This document shows, piece by piece, positions 54,633 through 64,000 of a DNA stretch of 64,000 bases. Each line of letters opens with the position of its first letter. Position 1 is the first letter of the stretch. The notes beneath the pieces are model-generated. The model made no database searches. It had not been told where the DNA came from and saw only the letters and a list, made by a program, of their open reading frames with translations. The position numbers and the translations under genes were made by a program. This DNA is from Stratiolaelaps scimitus (lineage: Eukaryota > Arthropoda > Arachnida > Mesostigmata > Laelapidae): the NCBI GenBank assembly GCA_019614645.1, contig JABWDB010000009.1:9529501-9593500 (forward strand), in the 5' to 3' direction.

Positions 54633-54823
54633 CTAGAAATGGACGACAACACGGAATTAATTACGTGTCCACGAGATAAAACGTGTCGTCTCTTGCGAAT
54701 AACAATACACGTAGGCGGCGCATTCGTAACCCCCCAACCGCACACAGAAGGCTGCAACCTTGTTCCGAAAATCGTTCTTCAGATATGAGCTTGATCCGGC
54801 GGACCTCCTTCCTTTCAACCTAC
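54633..54823 (-). other. LMO-B intron within LIM1 (191 bases)
   Basis: Donor GAGAG|GTAGGT and acceptor ATTTCTAG, phase 2, at the same codon as LMO-A intron 2. Confidence 0.9.
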
Positions 54824-55076
54824 CTCTCTCTAATAGGTTGCTGGCAGTTTGCACACTCTGGCCCACCTGGTCGAGCCTGTTGCTGCTGTTGCGCGTTGTT
54901 GCTGGTGACGCCAGTGTTATTGTTGTTCGTCGCGTCCGAGGCAATAGGCAATGCCGCGCCGATGACACTATTTCCGTTTGAAGCTAACGGCGGGACGTTT
55001 CCCGCCGCCTCGAAATTCGGTGCCCGGCGATTCGCGGCTTTTGTTTTTCGAGTCATCACTGGAGCCGTGGCGTTAA
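54824..55076 (-). CDS. LMO-B exon 2: N-terminal linker and first Cys pair of LIM domain 1
   Basis: The exon follows a TATATTCCAG acceptor in phase 1 and ends in phase 2 at GAGAG|GTAGGT, the same phases as LMO-A exon 2. The first in-frame ATG, at 55056, gives MTRKTKAANRRAPNF, then an Ala/Gly-rich stretch, an Asn run (ATNNNNTG), a run of five Gln, and PECANCQQPIRER with the first CxxC of LIM1. From this ATG the protein is 192 residues, in the size range of LMO proteins with a long leader. The phase 1 acceptor implies an upstream exon. It could be untranslated, with the start at this ATG, or coding, as in LMO-A. The basic KTK/NRR patch near the start could aid nuclear location, which is inference. 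Confidence 0.9.
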
Positions 55077-57101
55077 CTGGAATATAGAGGTATTCAAAGA
55101 GGCGATGTGAGAAACAGCAGACTCAAGAGGATCTGAAAGAAAAGAAGAGAGCATGATACATTTGATCACAGGGATCTAGGTGCAACCCGCCCACCGAAAT
55201 TTGTCGTACATTTTAGCGGATAGCGCTAACATTTCTTTGGAAGGCGGAGTGAATTCTCCTTTAATACGAGATAGTGAAACGCGGAATGTGAATCGGGTAA
55301 CAATTCTATCCCATTCCATCTGTTTACAGGTGATAGGAGCCACAAACAGAGCCGGATTTAAGGTTGTATACGCTGGTAACTCAAGGTAATCCAGTGGCCG
55401 CATATGTAAATCTTCTCAACGATAATGAGCTTACAAGAGCATACTGAAGGGTACAGCGTTTGAGCCGCCGTATTCAGGCTGATCGCTGTGAGCCAGGCAA
55501 TGAATACCGTTGTGCACAACAACGAAATGGATGCAATCAAACAAAAAAGCAGTGCACTTGCCACCTCTGATTTTGTTGTCGAAAAGGCTGTACTCATCAG
55601 AGGAATAGTATTCCTTCTCTTGGCGAAATGAGCACATTAGCATATTTCAGCCAAAAATAACACACAACAATGCTCATAGACGTGTTCAAGGATAATGTTT
55701 CTATTGAGAAAGTGAACGACATACGCAACGTGCCGCGCCCTATACCCACTGATAGTGTATGATGCCGATGTGGCTCGCGATAATGGAATGAATAGCCCGT
55801 TAGCTCAAATCGAGTGGACTCGTGACGCCCAATGCTCATCTTTGGCAGTTTTCAGCTTGATGTCATTGAGAGGAACTGAGCAAAACTCAGCTGGTCTGCT
55901 GCCGGTTCGAGGGCGGAACAACCATGACGCGAGCCACGAAGGAGAGAATTCGGACAGCAAGCAGGCACACACGCGCAGTGACCGCCGCCGCCGCCGCTAC
56001 CGCGGCGCCCACCACCGCAAAAGGCACAAACCTCCCCGCCCAGCGACCGTCACCGCCGCCAGGAGCTGATAGACGAGGAGGAAGATAGCCGCAGATGAGC
56101 TATGAACTTGAGCAGCGCTCTTATGAAGCGCCTATGGCTTCCTCCTTGAACGCGAGGAGAGACTGGAGCCATGGAAGCTCAAGGGGGACAAGCAGGAGAG
56201 GCAGTAAGCGAGCAGCAGTCTGGCAGGAATAGGGGATGTATAATATTTAGATGAGAGAGAGGATATCGCCGTTGCCGTTCATCGTTGCCGCTTCCTACAA
56301 CAAGACGACGAGAGAAGACTGGAAGAAGAAGAAGAAGAAGACCTCGCCTGTGGCCCGGCCACAATTCCCGCTAGCGCAAGTGACTCGACTATGAAGAAAG
56401 TGAAGGAAGGGATGACGCGCCGGCGATGAAGCAGCTGGTCCTTTCGGCCTTCGTCTGTCCGCGTGAGCGCGGGAGAGCTCGCTCGCTCGCTCGATAGATA
56501 AACAGTAAACGATAAGCGCAAAAGCGCGAGAGAGAGAGAGACGATGACGGTGAGCAAAAGTCGACAGCACCAGGGGCGGCTGATTTTGGGGGTAGAACGA
56601 GGAGTCCAGGTCATACAGGCTTTGTGGCAGGGCAGCGCCCATACTGAAGATAGGTCTGGGAAAGGCCTCTGGGGCACAGAGCTGCACATCCTGCTACAGG
56701 AGATAGCCACAAGAGCGACATAGAGATGGGTCGCCTGCTTCCTCTCTCTCTCTCTCTCCCTCTCTCTCACTTTCTTGCTTCTTCTTAGGGCGCACTATAA
56801 TGTATTATTCATCGAGTGGCCATAAGATTCTCCGCGATTTGGTGATATGAGAAATCGAGCTGCCTGCCGGGCAGTCCGTAGATACCTACACAGTTCATAA
56901 TCATGTATCTCTGGCCAATGGTGGATGAACGCGGATAGAGGCATGCCTTTGACCCGAGCTCGTGGTCGGTCAGCGTTGAAGCGCGAACAACGGACGAGCG
57001 CGTTCTATTTGATTCACTTGTGGTTCTTTTAGGTAGAACAGCGCAGTAATATCGACGCGATCACGAGGTGCGCGTCTACAAGCTGTGCTCTCTGATTTAT
57101 T

Positions 57102-57122
57102 GACATATATATATATATATAT
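57102..57122. repeat. (TA)n microsatellite
   Basis: Alternating TA tract of about 20 bases, followed by a CT-rich run. Confidence 0.94.
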
Positions 57123-57535
57123 CTGTCTCTCTCCCGAGAGATAATTTTTTAAGGGATCATTCCTATCTCTCTTCTATATTCATATTATAACGAGCCGCTA
57201 GTGTCCACAATTGAGTTTCAGGCAAAGTAAGTGTTATGTTCTCCAATATGAACACTGTTGTGCTCAGCGCCGACCTGTCCTCAATACACCCCCCTCCTCT
57301 CATTGCCCCTTCACCATCGCTTGTCTTCTCTGAGCCAGCCAATCGTAATCATGGCTACTTAGGAAAAGGTAGGCATATACATAGATTTGAATATATGTCT
57401 GTCCGTTCGGCCGTCTGCACGTCGGTCCTGTTGAAATAGGCTCGTCTAAGTCAACCCATCTGCGCCGCTGTTTCGACTCTGAGCTATTTGCACTCCTCGT
57501 CGCTTACTGCACTTCGCGAAGCCGGGTCCAGCATT

Positions 57536-57597
57536 GACGACAGCGGCGGCGGCGGCAGCGAACACGACGACAGCGGCGGCGGCGGCGATGAGGGGTG
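57536..57597. repeat. Tandem duplication in a GGC-rich block
   Basis: The unit GACGACAGCGGCGGCGGCGG occurs twice in direct orientation, separated by a short CAGCGAACAC-like spacer, making an imperfect two-copy tandem of about 30 bases. Confidence 0.9.
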
Positions 57598-59116
57598 ACC
57601 GGCCAACAGGAGCCCCCATTCACCCGGGGGTGATAGCCCCTGGCAATCAATTATTTACTTTAGATCGTGAGGTTGAATAGGCTTAACTAATTAGCACTGC
57701 ACTTGAAATCGAGCGAACGAGCGAGAACGAGACGCGGGATAGACCGAGATAGACGTTAGTTCTGGGTACAACAGCACGGCAGATCGGGGCGAAGCGAGCC
57801 AGAGGACAGTCTGTTGAAGGCGAAGGGGAACTGGGAGATTCTGAGGGGTTGCCACACCCGAGATGCTGTTGCTGCTGAGGGACCACCGACAGACGAGGAC
57901 GTAGCAGAGGTATACGGTGCAGGGGAATTCGTGGTCGAGAGATTCGAATACGAACTCGCCACCCATAGAGACTCATGCAGCTACCGCGGACGTTGCGATG
58001 GACGCGAGCAGACCAAGAGAATTTCAAATAGGCTAGAAGCAGCAGCTTCTCCAGTGGCCTCCTGGGCACTCTTCCCCAAGTTGGCTCTCTTCCTATAACT
58101 CTGGGAGACTCAATATATTGTCGGGGAAAGAATCACACAGATAGACAGAACGGAGGCTACGGATACTACACACAATGTAGTAACTAAGAGGGTGAATTTT
58201 ATACTAAGGAGAGTGAGAGAGGGCGAGAGATGCAAAGTAGAGAAACGGGCCAAGAGATCGAGTCGAAGTAAAGAGAACGAAACAGAAATAGGCCAAGGGG
58301 TTCCTAAGCCTCCGTGCCTAATAATGGGTGCACTTGTACCGTTGATAATTGGAAAGGTAGACATACTTGTATGCTTTTACTCCCACCGAGATCCGAACCC
58401 CTCATATTGCCAAATATGTAACACTGTGTGTCTGTCTTCGTCTCTGGGTGCCAGCATCAAATACGAGCTGCAGAAATGATTCTGTTGGAAATAAAATTAA
58501 GTTGCTGTGTCACCTTGATCTTGGCTAGCTAGGAATAGATTTAAACCACCTGTAACGATAAGCAAATATAAGTGAAACATACTAGTCAAGTGTTTTTCGA
58601 ACGGTCTAAATGTAATATCAGCAATATGACAACGGTCGTATAGAACAATAATTGCCGAATGGTTCGCACCTGATAAATAATCAAAATATGTCTCTTGCCA
58701 TTATTACGAGTACTACTACTACTACTATCACAATCCTGGTTTACCTTTGACGTTAATCCGGCATTGATATCCCTATTATACCGTCTTGGTTTAATGGCCA
58801 TCAATATTTGTCAATCTGTTGGGTAATTCGTTGTAGTGAATGAGAATCCGGCGAAAAATGCTTCTAGGTCGAGTGGCTGTTACTGTTGGTGGCAAGCCAA
58901 CAGTCGACATGTTGTGATGTCCCTTACGAAGACAAATCGCTTAATCGAAAGACAGTTGTCACCCTTTGTGGCTCACTTCTCCCGCCGAAGCGAAGCGAAC
59001 GAGCTGCGGTAGATAGAAGTCTCACTGAGGAACTTGCCTTTAACTGTCCAATCTTTGTCAGCTTCGTTTTTCGTGACGCTTCAACGTTCCCCTCTTCTCC
59101 AAGTCGTCCTCGGTGC

Positions 59117-59139
59117 GTATATATATATATATATATATA
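59117..59139. repeat. (TA)n microsatellite
   Basis: Alternating TA tract of about 23 bases. Confidence 0.95.
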
Positions 59140-62100
59140 CAGATCTTTTAGAGGGTCTGTGCAAAGTGTCAGACCTGGCAGTCAGTCGCTCCGTGGGCGC
59201 CTTCTATCGTGCGCAGCCGAATTAGGTGACTACCGCATCAACGAGTGTCGCCTAAGAGTTTAGTTAACTCGTTGCGGCACTGTTGTATGTGTAACCGAGG
59301 GTGTCTAGCTTTAGCACTGCCTGGTAGTCTCTTTTTCGAGTCTCCCTATGAGCGCCAGTTTGTACAGTACACACACGGCGGAAATATAAGCGAGGAGGAG
59401 TGTGTTGAGTTCGTGTGTCACGTGGGTTGTGTGAAATGAGGATAAATCTCCTTGGAGACCGCGGGCTTGCAGCTTACGCTTCCCGCTTGCGTTGCGTTCA
59501 CCACTCGCGCCTCTTTATCTCTCCGAGAGCCTGGAATGGGCTCAGACTTTACCAACACATTCTCTCATTCATTCCTCTTCTTTGTGTTCTTTGCTGGACG
59601 GGCTTCGGCCCTACATCCCACCACCCCCACGCCCCAATGGTAGTAGAGCTCGTAGAGCTATTTCAGTCTTAGCCTCTTAGCTAAAGGTAGAAAGCCAGTC
59701 ATCTCTTCCATGGATAGCACAGATGTCTCGGACTGTCGGCCGCCTTTGGCCGTTCGCTAGCCGGGCGGTGCCGGCGTCGTCTGTACCTCGAGTTTCTCCT
59801 CCACTCAGCAGCCTCATCTGAAGGAAGCCGGCACTCTTGCCTCCGATACCTCGAACAACTAGTTTACGCGCGGATCCACAACGCACGCGAACATCAGTAG
59901 TCCAAACACACGGAGTCACATTCGGTCTAGATATAATGGTGAGCTTACTTGTGTATCGGGTGCCTTCGGGCTTCAGCAATCGCCTCCAGATTGAGAGCAG
60001 CAAGAAGGGGAAGGCTGAGGGTGTTTGGGTCACAGTTCAGGTCGATCTGGGGACCATGCGCTAGGTATTTATCCCACTTAGAGCTGACTCGTCCCTCGAC
60101 GGCAAACGTGGTCTTGCTAACGGCGCGCGCACTCACTAGCGAACCCGTTTTCGCCTATTCGAGGGGGGAGTAGGTACTGTCCGATAGAGTCCGACATGGC
60201 CGGGTCGCCGTAGCTAAGGATGAAAGTGGCGGCGACCGACCTTAACTGCTCTCGGAAAGTGCTGTTAGCTTAACTCGCTGTGACAGCGAGAACCCGAAAT
60301 AGAGACTGTGACGCCACGGAGATCGATATACACCGATTAACCCTACAAGGGTGGAGAGTAAGCACAGGAAAGGAGGCTTGCAACTTCTAGACTACGGATA
60401 TCTTTCTAGTCGAACCGAAGGAGGCTCGAACAAACGATCCACTGAATCTATCGGAGCGCGTACAGCACCCGTCTACGGGGATCCTATACTAATGCTGCAC
60501 ACTCCGTATCAACGGTTGCGTGCGTAAAAATAGAGCACTCTCTCGAAAACCGAGAACCACCGTAGCTAGCAAAGAATCTTCACATTTGTCGAAATCATGA
60601 CGACCATTTTATGTGCTCGCAAAACAGACCCTGTGTACCGTTTTCTACCTGCTAAGTGGAGTGGCGCGTGGATGGCGTAGAGGATCTGGAACCTTAGGGT
60701 CTCCGGTTTAAACCCCGCAGGACACACTTTCGAAGTATTACGAACTTAGTTCTGAACCCTGCCGACGGTAAAGACGCCTCCAAGGTCAGATGTAAGTGAA
60801 AAAAGAAGGAATTTCTACGCTGGACTTTTGCTGTTACTGTCTACTGTATTCGTATGAACGTCATCCGATTACTCTTACCTTGCTTGATTCTCGGCTGCGC
60901 TTTGCTTGTGCTCTCCGTAGAGTTTCCCCATTAAAATAGTGAATTTCGCGCTCATTGTATATTTCGCCCTTTGGCTCACGCGAAACACACGTTCGCCAGG
61001 ATGACCATCACAGCGTGGTTCAGGCGCGTCTGGCCAGTGTCCCGCGATAAGCTCGCCGCCCTCTACAGTCGGCCGTACAGTTTGCATATGGACATTGTCT
61101 AGGTGTGAGTGCACGTGTGTGTGTGTGTGTCAGTACCACCAACTCGTCCTGTTCCATTGGACAGCTTGAAAGGCATTGGCAGCACGAAGTAGAAAAGCAA
61201 GAGAGAGAGAGAGAGAAGGGAGGAGAAAGAGCCGTACATCACCTCTGTGCTGATGTACTTCGTCGGGCATAGCGCCGCCCGCCCAGAGCTCGCCGTTCAC
61301 ATTGTGAAGCCGGCTGATACCCTCGGCTTTGGCTATCCGCCACGGCCAGCTTCGGAGTCAGCTGGCGGTACGACCAGAGGTACGCGGTATCCATATCATA
61401 GAGCGCTCGTTGTCCGGCCAGTGTACACGGGCCGTATCAGCGACAGAGGATCTGGTTGCAGCGGCCAGCAACCAAAAGCCACCACCAGCGAGCCGACAAG
61501 CAAGGTATAAAGCCAGTGCATAAAGAAGGTGGTATTTGCAGCCGGATTATTAAATTAGCCCAGCTCAGGCTAGCTATAGTGGCAAGCCATCAGGCGGTCA
61601 TAGCAGAAAGAGCAAACCTTCTGATGCTGTTTTCATTTGATTAGATGCGATTGGATACATCACCATCTTATGTGCGAGCGTATGCTATACCTGGTACTTC
61701 CTCTCATCCTCGCTAGGCCGGGAAGGTGTCGAGGAGACCGTGGTAAACATATTAACTGCATTATAGGCAACGCGTCGACGCTAGGGAAGCATAGGTGATA
61801 CGATTTCGTATCAATTTCTACGCCATTTCGCACGCGATGCAGGAACGTGCTGTGCACCAATGCGTTGGTCAAGACAGACCAACTAGCGTCAAGGTAAGGT
61901 AAGGCAAACCAATTCCAATTGAGATATTACATAATTATAATAAGAATAATAATAATAATAATTATAATAATTGATGGTAATTGTTTTTCGATCCGTTGTA
62001 GTTTCATCGGATACAGATAGCTTATTCGTGTTGGTCCCTTCGAAAGAAATTCTCTGATCCTCTAATTATTGTATGTTTGAAGTTGTATGTGCTAAATAAA

Positions 62101-62649
62101 TTTACATCGGTACTAGCACCAAAAATCCTTAATTCTCTGACTACAGCATTTCGTTTCGAACAGTGCTTTATCCGTTTACTGATCTGCTCTGAATATGGAT
62201 TGTTTATATAGGTACTATATTTAGCCTATTTCTTATATTTATTTAGCACAGGTGAATTTTCTAACTACATTGCCATCTAATGGGATATTTTTCGTTTGGT
62301 CAGCCCGTTGCCGGTCCCGTTTCTATTTGTCGTAGACGGCCAATGTTGGCCAATGTTGTTTCAATCAGTTTCCACTGCGACATCACATACATCTACTAAA
62401 CATAAGCAACACAGACAGAGTTATGATATGTAACTAGAGGCACCCCCCCCCCCCTCGGCCTTCCGGATATGATCCATCACAGTGATTTGCACGTTTGAGG
62501 ATTTGTCACTTTCGTCTCACAGATCCAATCCCAATAAATTCGGCGGCCACAACACCGCCACCAGCAGCAGCTATTTTCACGTCATCAGTCATGGGTTACC
62601 ATCTGGCGAACCCCAATCCCGCGAAAGTTGATATACAACTGTAATAACA

Positions 62650-62684
62650 GTAGCAGCAGCAGCAGCAGTAACAACAACAACAAC
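62650..62684. repeat. (CAG)n(CAA)n trinucleotide repeat
   Basis: Five AGC units followed by five AAC units on the plus strand. The open frame through it begins after a stop and lacks a credible ATG, so coding is not supported. Confidence 0.9.
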
Positions 62685-64000
62685 GCGATTCAACTGGCCC
62701 AACCATAGTTCCTGGTCCCGATTCGTCGCTCGGGGCCAGGCTGGAGTGGACAAACTAGCAACTTAAGTAATCTCTGAGACAAATTGAATTATACGAGCGC
62801 GAACGGTAAGTTGAACGTGTGGAGTTTGCATTGGAGAATCAGTTATAGTTGCCAACAGATGGGCAGCATATGATTAAGAGACAGTTATGAAATTGAAGGA
62901 AAAACATTCACCAGGTAAAAGCTCAATTAGTAGTTGACTCTTAATTGAGTAGTTAGTATATAATTATAATGAAATTTCTGTTCCTTTATTTCAAGAAGTA
63001 GAAAAAGCACCTTGCGCAATGTCTGTGATCTGCGATCCACCTCTGTGCACGGCTCTTTGTCGGCCGCCCAAACAAACATCCAACCCCGGCTTCGCTGCAG
63101 AAATCCGTTACGGAGTCACTCCTGTGCTAGATACGCGCGATATGCCAACCTCGCATATCGTGATGCGATGGTCGTATAACTTTCAAATCGACTAACTTCC
63201 GCCTCAGCTTAGTAATCATACTGCAGCATGATTCAGTGTAGAAATAATGTTTTTCCTTTGGGACTGATAAGGTCAGCAAAACCGGGCTCCAATGGATAGA
63301 ACAGCAGCTAACGTCCCTCGAGCATTCGATGACGACACCTCTCAATGATGAGAATTGGACTATCCCGGGGTTGCTTGATGCAGCTCTGCTAGCTTGCTAA
63401 GAGAAGGAGAGAGAGAAACAGAGTGACTGTTCGAGGAGCGTTCGATGCATCTTGTGAAAGCGGTCTGCCTAATCAGTGCTTCCCGCCGAAATATGACTGC
63501 AGGTGTGTATGTGACAACAGATAGGAGAAATTCGAATGTCCCGGTGTTTACTATCGGGTGGCTTTTCTATAGTATTGGTGCTGGAACCTTTCGACGCCGA
63601 CAGTACTCGTCAAAGGCGCATTGCCCGCGGAGCTGTCAGGATCAATTTGGGTATATTTAAGGCAAAGAAAGTGTGCTTCATATAGACAATACGTACATTG
63701 TGACCACTTGTATTAAAGAACATTCCGAAGGTCCATCTTCATTGATATCAAAAGCAAAAAGAACAGCACATTAATGAAAACGTCTCCGTGAGTTAATCCT
63801 GTATCCATGTAGAAGGAATGCTTGTGTGATAGATGAAAAACAATTATATACATCAGATAGTATAATTAGCTAGCAATTGCAAAACGTTGTGTGCTCCCGC
63901 CATAATCAACTTAGGCGTTTTTGCATCGAAGCCGCCCCCATCGTTATATACGAGTACGGCTGAGTAACCAGGACGGCGAAGGACATTACACATAATTTTT

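Larger units (their letters stand above)
55077..64000. other. Upstream region of LMO-B; first exon and promoter not identified
   Basis: No gene is recognised. GC-rich, CpG-bearing blocks occur at about 55960-56060 and 57530-57600 and would suit a promoter or 5' UTR, but nothing decides this. Two minus-strand segments end in good donors: 57619-57508 (phase 1, fits LMO-B exon 2) and 61087-60879 (phase 2, does not fit). Repeats include (GA)n/(CT)n near 56528 and 56740, (TA)n near 57102 and 59117, (GA)n near 61200, a C-run near 62443 and (CAG)n/(CAA)n near 62650-62684. A degenerate tRNA-like stretch lies near 60661-60730. Confidence 0.5.

Noticed and set aside
56528..56770. Arg/Glu-repeat peptide on the minus strand
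   Set aside because: It is only the translation of a (GA)n/(CT)n simple repeat.
57683..57966. Ser/Thr-rich minus-strand frame (SSYSNLSTTNSPAP) considered as an LMO-B N-terminal exon
   Set aside because: It lacks an in-frame ATG after the upstream TAG, and its possible donor (CGG|GTGTGG) is weak.

Overview
The window looks like animal nuclear DNA, most likely from an arthropod. The evidence is a split gene structure with GT-AG introns, LIM-only (LMO/Beadex-type) exons, a decayed non-LTR retrotransposon, very low coding density and many (TA)n microsatellites. No bacterial, plasmid or phage organisation is visible. I cannot place the species from sequence alone.

The clear content is two related LIM-only genes, head to tail on the minus strand. 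The upstream copy, here LMO-B, has four coding exons at 55076-54824, 54632-54495, 53029-52904 and 52595-52514. It encodes both LIM domains and a stop; from the ATG in its first identified exon the protein is 192 residues. The downstream copy, LMO-A, starts about 8.3 kb further along the minus strand with a Gly/Ser-rich coding exon at 44201-44033. A roughly 31.7 kb intron follows, then an exon at 12312-12027 (N/Q-rich linker and first zinc-binding Cys pair of LIM1) and one at 11711-11574 (rest of LIM1). Its LIM2 exons were not found in the remaining 11.5 kb and probably lie beyond the left edge. Wherever they can be compared, the two genes share intron phases (1, 2, 2) and an Asn-run/Gln-run linker before LIM1, which points to tandem duplication. 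LMO-A keeps the canonical LIM1 sequence and LMO-B is the more divergent copy.

Region by region: 1 to about 730 is a minus-strand fragment of non-LTR retrotransposon reverse transcriptase with a frameshift and an altered catalytic motif. From 731 to 11573 I see no supported gene. From 11574 to 44201 is LMO-A including its giant first intron. From 44202 to 52513 is the inter-gene interval. From 52514 to 55076 is LMO-B. From 55077 to 64000 is sequence upstream of LMO-B, presumably holding its unidentified first exon and promoter. Simple repeats, mostly (TA)n with some (GA)n/(CT)n, run throughout.

LIM-only proteins are nuclear adaptors that bind LDB/Chip and compete with LIM-homeodomain factors. 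Two linked copies, one diverged, suggest possible division of labour; that is inference from family knowledge and not something the DNA shows.
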